Program-made: the position numbers and the translations under genes
Notes under the pieces: model-generated
What the model saw: only the letters and a program-made list of their open reading frames with translations
Database searches by the model: none
Told to the model about the DNA's origin: nothing
Shown: positions 53,711-61,508 of the stretch, in pieces
How positions within the stretch are numbered: the first letter of the stretch is position 1
Layout of the letters: each line of letters opens with the position of its first letter
NCBI RefSeq assembly: GCF_023634865.1
Contig: NZ_JAMLJN010000003.1
Coordinates: forward strand, 215,650-279,649
Length of the DNA: 64,000 bases
Reading direction: 5' to 3'
From: Flavobacterium fragile
GTDB lineage: Bacteria > Bacteroidota > Bacteroidia > Flavobacteriales > Flavobacteriaceae

Positions 53711-56635
53711 ATGCAGAATAGAGGACTTATTAAATTTTTCGCAATTATTTTTGCTGTAGTGTGTATCTACCAGCTTTCTTTTACTTTTGTTGCAAGCGGT
53801 ATCGAAGAAGATGCAAAAGCGTTTGCAAAAGGAGATTCTAAAAAAGAAATTGCATATTTAGATTCAATTGCTAAAGAAAAAGTATTTCTTGGTCACACAT
53901 TTGAAGATGTTAGACAGAATCAATTAAACAAAGGTCTTGACTTAGAAGGAGGAATTAACGTTATTCTTCAAATTTCGGTTAAAGATATTTTGAAAGGTTT
54001 AGCGAATGACACTAAAAATCCTGCTTTTAACAAAGCACTTTCAGATGCAAAATTAAATCAACAAGGAAATCAAGATTACATTGATGCTTTTTTTATTGAA
54101 GCAAATAAAGCGAATATCAAATTAGCAGCAGCAGATGTTTTTGGTAACAAAAACTTAGATGATGTTATTAAATTTGATATGACGAACAAACAAGTTGAGT
54201 CTATCATTAAAACCAAAACACAAGAATCTGTTCAAAGTGCTTTTGAAGTATTAAGAAAACGTATTGATCAATTTGGAGTTACTCAACCAAACATTCAAAT
54301 GTTAGGGAACTCAGGAAGAATTCTAGTTGAATTACCTGGTGCTAAAGATGTAGATCGTATTAAAAAATTATTACAAGGTACAGCTCAATTAGAATTTTGG
54401 GAGACATACAAAATTGAAGAAGTTGGCCAATATTTAATGTCTGTTGAAGAAGCATTAAAGAAAACTGAAGTTGTTGCAAAAGCTACTCCAACTAAAACTA
54501 CAGGAATCGATTCATTATTAACAGATAAAGCCGATACAACTGCTGCGAAGAACAGTCCATTCTTAGGTAAAATGGTAGCTCCTGGTCAACAAGGCGCCCC
54601 TCATATAGGTACTTTTAGAATTAAAGATACTGCTGTTATTAATGCTTACTTTAAAAGAGCAGATATTAAAGCACTATTGCCAGCAAATTTGGCTAACGTA
54701 AAATTTGTGTGGGGTAAAACTAATGCAAAAACTCCTGAATTTACAGATTTATATGCTTTAAAAGGGACTAGAGATAACGTAGCTCCTTTGAGTGGAGGTG
54801 TTATAGTTGATGCAAAAGATACTTTTGACCAATTTGGTAAACCAGCTGTTTCTATGCAAATGAACGGTAATGGGGCTAGAAAATGGGAGCAAATTACAGG
54901 CGCTGTTTCTCAAGAAGGAAACGCTATTGCGATTGTTTTGGATGACGTAGTTTATTCTGCACCAGGTGTAAGTAAAGGTGCTATTACAGGTGGTCAATCT
55001 GAAATTTCTGGTAATTTTACAATCGATGAAACTAAAGACTTAGCCAACGTTTTAAGAGCTGGTAAACTTCCTGCTGCTGCTGAAATTATTCAGTCTGCAG
55101 AAGTTGGACCATCATTAGGTCAAAAGGCAATTGACGCAGGTATTATCTCTTCTGTAGTTGCTTTCTTATTAGTTTGTTTTTGGATGGTATTCTATTATGG
55201 TAGAGCGGGTTGGTATGCAAACGTTGCTTTATTATTAAATGTGTTATTCTTGTTTGGTGTTATGGCAAGTTTTGGTTTTGTTTTAACATTACCAGGTATT
55301 GCAGGTATTGTATTAACATTAGGTACTGCAGTAGATGCTAACATCATTATTTATGAAAGAGCCAAAGAAGAACTAAGATTAGGTAAATCATTAGAAGAAG
55401 TTACTAAATTATCTTATGGTTGGAAAGGTGCAATGCGTTCTATTGTAGATGCTAACGTTACTCATATTTTAACTGGTATTATATTATTTGTTTTTGGTAC
55501 TGGACCTATTCAAGGTTTTGCCTTAACATTGTTAATTGGTATTTTAACTTCTTTATTTACTTCAATTTTTATTGCTAGAATTTTTATTGACAGAGATATT
55601 GCGAAAAACAAGCAATTAAGTTTTACTACCCCATTAACCAAAAATTGGTTTACGAAGTTTAATTTAGATTATATAAAATCAAAAAAATATGCTTACGTTT
55701 TTTCTTCAATTGTAGTTATCGTGAGTGTGGCTTCTCTTTTTGTAAATGGATTAGATGAAGGAACTGATTTTGTTGGAGGTAGAACATATCAAATAAAGTT
55801 TGAGAAACCTGTAGAGTCTTCAGTTGTATCAGAAGAACTTTCAAGTGAATTTGGAATTCCAGTAGAAGCAAAAGTTTTTGGTGATGGTAATCAATTAAAG
55901 ATTACAACTAAATATAAAATTAAAGAAGAAGGTTTAGAAGTAGATAAAGAGGTAAATGAAAAGTTATTTAATGCTTTAAAAAAATACTTCAATGAGGGTA
56001 TAACTTATGAAAAATTCATTAATCTTTATCCAGGTAAAGTTCATGGAGTTTTATATGGTTCAAAGGTAAGTCCAACCATTTCTGCAGATATTAAAACAAA
56101 TTCTTTTTGGGCAGTAATTGGAGCAATGATTGTTGTAGGTTTATATCTTGTTGTTTCTTTCCGTAAGTGGCAATATTCATTAGGAGCTATTGCTGCAGTA
56201 TTACATGACGTTATCTTTGTAATTGGTATTTATTCATTATGTTATAAATTCATGCCTTTCCATATGGAAATGGATCAGCACTTTATTGCTGCAATCTTAA
56301 CTGTTATTGGTTATTCTATGAATGACACCGTAATTGTATTTGATAGAATTCGTGAGTTTATTGCTGGGAAAACAAAAGGTGATTTCTATAAAATTGTTAA
56401 CGACTCAGTAAATACTACAATGTCTAGAACTATCAATACATCTTTAACTATGATTATGGTATTATTAATCATGTTCGTTTTTGGAGGTGAGTCTATTCGT
56501 GGTTTCATATTTGCGATGTTAATTGGTATTGGAGTTGGAACTTATTCATCTTTATTCCTAGCTACACCAATTTTAGTTGACACTATGCCTAAAGCAGATA
56601 GAGAAGAAATTGAAAGATTACATGAGCAATCTTAA
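53711..56635 (+). CDS. secDF: Protein translocase subunit SecDF (fused)
   Basis: 974 aa natural SecD-SecF fusion, usual in Bacteroidota. SecD part: first membrane helix (7-30), the GLDLEGGINVIL D1 motif near residue 76, a large periplasmic P1 domain, and five further helices ending with GTAVDANIIIYERAKEELR. SecF part from about residue 645: NGLDEGTDFVGGRTYQIKF and YSMNDTVIVFDRIREF with the conserved Asp. It uses the proton gradient to pull secreted proteins across the inner membrane. The central region (about 250-290) has a non-conserved Ala/Thr/Lys-rich insertion. Confidence 0.96.
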   Translation: MQNRGLIKFFAIIFAVVCIYQLSFTFVASGIEEDAKAFAKGDSKKEIAYLDSIAKEKVFLGHTFEDVRQNQLNKGLDLEGGINVILQISVKDILKGLANDTKNPAFNKALSDAKLNQQGNQDYIDAFFIEANKANIKLAAADVFGNKNLDDVIKFDMTNKQVESIIKTKTQESVQSAFEVLRKRIDQFGVTQPNIQMLGNSGRILVELPGAKDVDRIKKLLQGTAQLEFWETYKIEEVGQYLMSVEEALKKTEVVAKATPTKTTGIDSLLTDKADTTAAKNSPFLGKMVAPGQQGAPHIGTFRIKDTAVINAYFKRADIKALLPANLANVKFVWGKTNAKTPEFTDLYALKGTRDNVAPLSGGVIVDAKDTFDQFGKPAVSMQMNGNGARKWEQITGAVSQEGNAIAIVLDDVVYSAPGVSKGAITGGQSEISGNFTIDETKDLANVLRAGKLPAAAEIIQSAEVGPSLGQKAIDAGIISSVVAFLLVCFWMVFYYGRAGWYANVALLLNVLFLFGVMASFGFVLTLPGIAGIVLTLGTAVDANIIIYERAKEELRLGKSLEEVTKLSYGWKGAMRSIVDANVTHILTGIILFVFGTGPIQGFALTLLIGILTSLFTSIFIARIFIDRDIAKNKQLSFTTPLTKNWFTKFNLDYIKSKKYAYVFSSIVVIVSVASLFVNGLDEGTDFVGGRTYQIKFEKPVESSVVSEELSSEFGIPVEAKVFGDGNQLKITTKYKIKEEGLEVDKEVNEKLFNALKKYFNEGITYEKFINLYPGKVHGVLYGSKVSPTISADIKTNSFWAVIGAMIVVGLYLVVSFRKWQYSLGAIAAVLHDVIFVIGIYSLCYKFMPFHMEMDQHFIAAILTVIGYSMNDTVIVFDRIREFIAGKTKGDFYKIVNDSVNTTMSRTINTSLTMIMVLLIMFVFGGESIRGFIFAMLIGIGVGTYSSLFLATPILVDTMPKADREEIERLHEQS

Positions 56636-56655
56636 TTTGCTATTTTTTTAGATAC

Positions 56656-56688
56656 AAAGCTGTTCAGAAATGAACAGCTTTTTTTTTT
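56656..56688 (+). terminator. Terminator of secDF
   Basis: AAGCTGTTCA, GAAA, TGAACAGCTT with a T-run: 10-bp stem with tetraloop, about 20 nt after the secDF stop. Confidence 0.85.
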
Positions 56689-56747
56689 ATAAGAATGAAT
56701 GTAATTTTATTTAAAATTTTACGTTTTTTTATTTTAAATAAAGAACA

Positions 56748-57203
56748 ATGAAAACAAAATTCATTTTGATTGCTTTTGCACTGTTATCATGTAATAAAAA
56801 CATAATCCATGATGATTTTGATTCCAATTTTGATAACAATCGTTGGGTTACATCGGATGTTAGAGTATTTGAATTTGAAAATACGCAACCTGAGGGTGTT
56901 TATGATTTAAAACTACATTTTGGTCATATAATTGGGTTTCAATTTAAAGAAGTGCCTTTAGAAGTCGAAATTACAGCTCCTGATGGTAAAACAGAAATAC
57001 TTCCAGTTGCTATAAAACTTATTGATGATTCAGGAAAGGATTTAGGCGATTGTGCTGATGATATTTGTGATGTGTTTCAAACTATAAAAACGTTTGAAAA
57101 TCTTGAAAAAGGGAAATATATAGTGTCGGTCAAAAGTAAGTTTGCAGGTCCTTATTTACCAAATGTTCTCGGTGTTGGAATTGTAATAGAAAAGCTAAAA
57201 TAA
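56748..57203 (+). CDS. Lipoprotein, possibly GldH-like
   Basis: 151 aa. Short lipoprotein signal MKTKFILIAFALLSC with the lipid-bearing Cys15. The mature sequence (CNKN...FDNNRW, YDLKLHFGHI, VEITAPDGKTEILP, LEKGKYIVSV) has the spacing of a GldH-type gliding lipoprotein: aromatic residues after the Cys, a YDL strand, a PDG turn and a final GKY strand. Similarity is weak and no other gld gene is adjacent, so I give this only as a possibility. It is convergent with lgt across a shared terminator. Confidence 0.65.
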   Translation: MKTKFILIAFALLSCNKNIIHDDFDSNFDNNRWVTSDVRVFEFENTQPEGVYDLKLHFGHIIGFQFKEVPLEVEITAPDGKTEILPVAIKLIDDSGKDLGDCADDICDVFQTIKTFENLEKGKYIVSVKSKFAGPYLPNVLGVGIVIEKLK

Positions 57204-57236
57204 AAAAGGCGGTTAGAATTTCTAACCGCCTTTTTT
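57202..57236. terminator. Bidirectional terminator between lipoprotein gene and lgt
   Basis: AAAAAAGGCGGTTAGA, ATT, TCTAACCGCCTTTTTT: 16-bp arms with T-runs on both strands, serving the convergent genes ending at 57203 and 57253. Confidence 0.9.
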
Positions 57237-57252
57237 TGAATATAATTTTTTA

Positions 57253-58182
57253 TTATTCTTTAACTTCTTTTGCTTTCCAAACAAAGTAAATTCCAATAAT
57301 TATAAAAGGAATACTCAACCATTGTCCAGTTGAAAGTGCATTAAAAATTGGATATTGCTCAAATCCGCCTTGACTTTCTTTTACAAATTCCACTACAAAA
57401 CGAATCGACCAAAGTAGAATTAAGAATAGTCCAAATAAATATCCCGCTTTATTTCTTGCTTCGGTTTTCCAATATAAAAACATTAGAATAGCGAAAACAA
57501 AAACATAACAGATAGCTTCGTATAATTGTGCAGGGTGTTTTGGAGTTACAGCAGCTAAATATTCCGCAAATTGAGGGTTTGTAGCAATACTATTGTAAGC
57601 CTCGTTTTTATCGCCAATTTGTGTTATTTGCATTGCGTCGCTTGCACTATACTTGTCTCTTAAAAACTTAATTCCGAAAGCTGAAGTAGTTTCAGTTCCT
57701 ACTATTTCTGAGTTAAAGAAATTTCCTAAGCGAATAAAAATCGCACCTAAAGATACAGGAATTACGATTCGGTCTAAAATCCATAAAAAAGATCGTTTGA
57801 TTACTCTTTTTTGAATATACAACATGGTGATTATAATCCCAATAGCTGCGCCATGACTTGCTAATCCAGCAAAACCTGTAAAATGTAGTGAAGGTTTGGT
57901 ACTAATTGGTAATAAAATACTCAATGGATCTTGTTGAAATAATTCGGGTTGATAAAAAATTACGTGTCCCAATCGAGCTCCAAGCATTGTGGCTACTAAA
58001 GTGTATACGAATAATTTGTCTAAAGATTCTACTGATTCGTTTTCTCTAATAAAAATAGGTTTCATAATATACCAACCTAAACCAAAAGCTAAAACCCATG
58101 TTAGGCTATAAAAACGTAACATGAAAAATCCTAAATCAATTCCTTCTGAAGGATTCCAAACCATATTAAGTGCGTGAATCAT
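57253..58182 (-). CDS. lgt: Prolipoprotein diacylglyceryl transferase
   Basis: 309 aa inner-membrane enzyme with about seven helices; it adds diacylglycerol to the lipobox cysteine of preprolipoproteins. Family features: GARLGHVIFYQPELF, the SHGAAIG loop with the essential His, and the signature IRLGNFFNSEIVG with the catalytic-region Arg, Asn and Glu. HPAQLYEAICY is also typical. The reading frame is of normal length. It is the housekeeping enzyme that would process the lipoproteins at 22181 and 56748. Confidence 0.95.
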   Translation of the reverse strand: MIHALNMVWNPSEGIDLGFFMLRFYSLTWVLAFGLGWYIMKPIFIRENESVESLDKLFVYTLVATMLGARLGHVIFYQPELFQQDPLSILLPISTKPSLHFTGFAGLASHGAAIGIIITMLYIQKRVIKRSFLWILDRIVIPVSLGAIFIRLGNFFNSEIVGTETTSAFGIKFLRDKYSASDAMQITQIGDKNEAYNSIATNPQFAEYLAAVTPKHPAQLYEAICYVFVFAILMFLYWKTEARNKAGYLFGLFLILLWSIRFVVEFVKESQGGFEQYPIFNALSTGQWLSIPFIIIGIYFVWKAKEVKE

Positions 58183-58410
58183 AATTTTTGTTTCTGATTA
58201 AAGTGTAAAAATAAATATTATTATTGGGAAACTTGTTAAAATTCCGATAAGAAATTTTCAAGTGCAAGAACAACTTCAAGTTCAAAATTCAATTTTAGGA
58301 ATACAGATTTAATAAATTTAAATAATTTTTAAAATAAGTAAAGAGAGGTGCTTTGTGTATCCCGATTCTAAAGAATAAACTCCAAAAATTTCCATTAAAC
58401 TTTATAAAAA

Positions 58411-58668
58411 TTATGGTACCGGATCATAACCGTTTCTTCCCCAAGGATGGCAACTAAAAATTCGTTTCAGAGCCAACCAACCGCCTTTAAACAAGCCATG
58501 TTTCTGCAACGCTTGAATGGTATAAGTGGAACACGTTGGTTCAAAACGACATGTTGCTGGTGTGAAAGGAGATATACCAACCTGATAAAATCGAACCAAT
58601 AAAACAAATGGATAAATTACCCATTGTTTTAGTGTTTTTGGATATTTCAATTTATGTTGGCTACACAT
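58411..58668 (-). CDS. yidD: Membrane protein insertion efficiency factor YidD
   Basis: 85 aa from the ATG at 58668; an in-frame ATG at 58695 lies inside the cysS terminator and is less likely. Typical YidD features: amphipathic helix with [21 protein letters not shown], then [31 protein letters not shown] and the C-terminal GYDPVP. It assists YidC/Sec insertion of inner-membrane proteins. It follows cysS on the same strand after that gene's terminator. Confidence 0.93.
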   Translation of the reverse strand: MCSQHKLKYPKTLKQWVIYPFVLLVRFYQVGISPFTPATCRFEPTCSTYTIQALQKHGLFKGGWLALKRIFSCHPWGRNGYDPVP

Positions 58669-58683
58669 GGTTTTTATTAAAAA

Positions 58684-58707
58684 AAAGAATCTCAATTGAG
58701 ATTCTTT
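58684..58707 (-). terminator. Terminator of cysS
   Basis: AAAGAATCTCAATTGAGATTCTTT, arms of 10 bp around AATT, with a T-run on the minus strand, 6 nt after the cysS stop. It overlaps the region just upstream of yidD. Confidence 0.8.
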
Positions 58708-58713
58708 GTATTG

Positions 58714-60198
58714 TTAAAAGGTAAAACTAGTTCCTTCTTTTCCGTCTTTTAATTGAATGCCTAAAGCCAATAACTGGTCACGAATTTGATCCGATAAAGC
58801 AAAATTTTTATTCGCTCTAGCTTCGTTTCGCATGCCTATTAACATTTCGACTACGCCACTTAATTTTTCAGTTGTATTTGAATTTCCAGATGCTTCGTTA
58901 CTAATTCCTAACACATCAAACAAGAAACTTGAAATCGTATTTTCTAATAGTTGAATATCTTCAGTAGTTAACGTTTCTTTTCCGTCGTTTACCAAGTTGA
59001 TGTAACGTGCGCCTTCAAACAATTGTGCAATTAAAATTGGTGTATTGAAATCGTCATTCATTGCATCATAACAACTTTTTTTCCAAGTTGCAATATCTAA
59101 AGTAGAAATTTTACTTGCTTTCAACATCTGGATTAGCTTGTAAGATTCCATCAAACGAGAATAGCCTTTTTCACTAGCTAACATCGCATCGTTTGAAATG
59201 TCTAAAACACTTCTATAATGCGCTTGTAAGAAACAAAAACGTACAATATTTGGTGCAAATGGTTTTTCAAAAAACGTATTTTCACCTGTAACTAATTCCA
59301 TCGGAAGAATGTAATTTCCAGTTGATTTACTCATGCGCAAACCGTTCATGGTTAACATATTAGTGTGCATCCAAAAATTCACTGGCGAATGTCCGTTACA
59401 AGCTTTTCCTTGTGCTACTTCACACTCATGATGCGGGAATTTCAAATCCATTCCCCCTCCGTGAATATCAAATGTTTCGCCCAAGTATTTCGTACTCATA
59501 GCTGTACACTCTAAATGCCAACCTGGAAAACCTTCACCCCAAGGTGAATTCCAACGCATAATGTGTGCTGGAGAAGCATTTTTCCAAAGGGCAAAATCTT
59601 GTGGATTTTTCTTTTCGTTTTGTCCGTCTAAATCGCGTGTATTTGCAAAAAGTTCTTCGATGTTACGGTTACTCAATTCGCCATAATTCATTCCTTTTTG
59701 GTTGTAAGCAAACACGTCAAAATAAACCGAACCATTACTTTCGTAAGCAAATCCAGTATCAATCAATTTTTGAGTTAACTCGATTTGCTCTAAAATATGT
59801 CCCGTTGCAGTTGGTTCAATCGTTGGCGGAAGAAAATTAAAAGTATCCAAAACCTTGTGAAAATCTACCGTATATTTCTGTACGATTTCCATAGGTTCTA
59901 ATTTCTCCAAGCGCGATTGTTTTACAAAACGGTCGTTATCTACATCACCATCATCTGTTAAATGTCCAGCATCGGTAATGTTTCTAACGTATCTAACTTT
60001 GTAGCCTAAATGTAATAAATATCTAAAAATCACATCAAACGACATAAAGGTACGAACGTTTCCTAAGTGCACATTACTGTACACTGTTGGACCGCAAACA
60101 TACATTCCAATATTTCCTTCATGAATAGGAGTAAAGGTTTCTTTCTCGCCGGAAAGTGTATTGTATATTTTTAACGTTTGATTTTTATATAATTCCAT
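58714..60198 (-). CDS. cysS: Cysteinyl-tRNA synthetase
   Basis: 494 aa class I synthetase. The HIGH-type motif HLGN is at 44-47, zinc ligands at Cys35 (MYVCGPTVY), Cys231 ([10 protein letters not shown]) and HHECE (256-260), and the KMSKS motif reads RMSKS (288-292). Length and order are normal. An anticodon-binding helical domain follows. It is on the minus strand between folE and yidD. Confidence 0.97.
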   Translation of the reverse strand: MELYKNQTLKIYNTLSGEKETFTPIHEGNIGMYVCGPTVYSNVHLGNVRTFMSFDVIFRYLLHLGYKVRYVRNITDAGHLTDDGDVDNDRFVKQSRLEKLEPMEIVQKYTVDFHKVLDTFNFLPPTIEPTATGHILEQIELTQKLIDTGFAYESNGSVYFDVFAYNQKGMNYGELSNRNIEELFANTRDLDGQNEKKNPQDFALWKNASPAHIMRWNSPWGEGFPGWHLECTAMSTKYLGETFDIHGGGMDLKFPHHECEVAQGKACNGHSPVNFWMHTNMLTMNGLRMSKSTGNYILPMELVTGENTFFEKPFAPNIVRFCFLQAHYRSVLDISNDAMLASEKGYSRLMESYKLIQMLKASKISTLDIATWKKSCYDAMNDDFNTPILIAQLFEGARYINLVNDGKETLTTEDIQLLENTISSFLFDVLGISNEASGNSNTTEKLSGVVEMLIGMRNEARANKNFALSDQIRDQLLALGIQLKDGKEGTSFTF

Positions 60199-60260
60199 TT
60201 TGTGATTGGTCTATGTTTAGATTTTAATTAAATTTTAGAATTTATTTTTGTAAATTTTAA

Positions 60261-60932
60261 TTAGAATTGAGTGTCTAATTTAATGTAATCTAAAAATTCT
60301 CTACGAACTTTATCTTCTTTAAATTTCCCTCCAAATTCTGCGGTAACGGTACTACTTTCAATATCGCGAATGCCTCTAGAATTGACACATAAATGTTTCG
60401 CATCTATAACGCAAGCAACATTTTCAGTGCCTAAAACTTTTTGTAATTCTTGTACAATTTGAATGGTTAATCGCTCTTGAACTTGAGGGCGTTTAGCATA
60501 GTAATCAACAATTCGGTTCATTTTAGATAAACCAACTACGGTTCCATTAGAAATGTAGGCTACATGAGCACGTCCAACAATTGGTAATAAATGATGTTCA
60601 CATGTTGAATATACTACAATGTTTTTTTCAACCAACATTTCACCATATTTGTATTTGTTATCAAATGTGGATGAACTAGGTTTTTTATTTGGATTTAGAC
60701 CACCAAAAATTTCTTTGACAAACATTTTTGCAACTCTATTTGGTGTTCCTTTTAAACTGTCGTCAGTTAAATCTAGTCCAAGAGTGTTTAAGATATTTTC
60801 TACGTCTTTTTTAATCAATTCAATTTTCTGATCATCAGAAATAGAAAATGCATCATCTCTTAATGGAGTTTGTGCACTTGTTGCAATATGGTCGTTTCCT
60901 ATTTCGTTCTGAAAATCCTGGTTTTGTTCCAT
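60261..60932 (-). CDS. folE: GTP cyclohydrolase I
   Basis: 223 aa; converts GTP to dihydroneopterin triphosphate at the start of folate synthesis. Zinc ligands are Cys111 and His114 (STCEHHLLP) and Cys182 (AKHLCVNSRG). SKMNRIVDYYAKRPQVQERLT and the GTPNRVAKMF helix are typical. The first 35 residues are an acidic, non-conserved extension. A -7 box lies upstream. Confidence 0.96.
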   Translation of the reverse strand: MEQNQDFQNEIGNDHIATSAQTPLRDDAFSISDDQKIELIKKDVENILNTLGLDLTDDSLKGTPNRVAKMFVKEIFGGLNPNKKPSSSTFDNKYKYGEMLVEKNIVVYSTCEHHLLPIVGRAHVAYISNGTVVGLSKMNRIVDYYAKRPQVQERLTIQIVQELQKVLGTENVACVIDAKHLCVNSRGIRDIESSTVTAEFGGKFKEDKVRREFLDYIKLDTQF

Positions 60933-60968
60933 GTTTTATGATTTTTTTTGCAATTTTTTTAAGTCTTG

Positions 60969-60976
60969 CAAAGATA
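60969..60976 (-). promoter_or_regulatory. -7 box of folE
   Basis: TATCTTTG on the minus strand matches TAnnTTTG, 37 nt upstream of the folE ATG. Confidence 0.4.
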
Positions 60977-61088
60977 AGTAATAAAGTTTAAAAAATATTT
61001 TTTAATGTTAATTGTTGGAAAAAAAGTATTTCGTTTTAAATTTTTGTTAAATTTGTTTTTTACAATATTAACTTTCAAACAATCAATA

Positions 61089-61502
61089 ATGAAAAAAAAT
61101 TTACTATTTGTTATGATTTTTTTGTTTCAACTTAGTTTTTCGCAAACAAAAAATCATTCAATGTCTTCAATTTTAGAAGTAATTAAATTAGAAAAACATC
61201 AAGACACCAAACTTGATTTTATAGATAATGCAAAGATTTCATGGGATTTTTCGAAAATTGATTTAAAAGGTAAATATGTAGCTATAGAATTAGTTACCAT
61301 TTATGACTGTTTTAATGGAGAAAATGCTTCTGATTTTAAATCCCAGTTCACAATTCTTAATAAAGAAAATTTTAAAATTAAAGGAAGTCACGATTTGATT
61401 CATTTAGATTTGATGGCTAAATGTTTTAAATGGCGAATTATACTTCAAGGTACTAACGGAATTCAAGTTTCTGATTGGTCATATTTTTCATTCCTAAAAT
61501 AA
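61089..61502 (+). CDS. Small secreted protein of unknown function
   Basis: 137 aa from the ATG at 61089, which gives the signal peptide MKKNLLFVMIFLFQLSFSQ; the longer frame from 61005 starts in AT-rich leader. The mature part is basic (pI probably high) with IDLKGKYVAIELVTIYDC, two or three Cys and a final WRIILQGTNGIQVSDWSYFSF. I do not recognise the family. It lies 6 nt upstream of the giant repeat protein, so they are probably one transcript and may act together at the surface. Confidence 0.75.
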   Translation: MKKNLLFVMIFLFQLSFSQTKNHSMSSILEVIKLEKHQDTKLDFIDNAKISWDFSKIDLKGKYVAIELVTIYDCFNGENASDFKSQFTILNKENFKIKGSHDLIHLDLMAKCFKWRIILQGTNGIQVSDWSYFSFLK

Positions 61503-61508
61503 ATTAAG

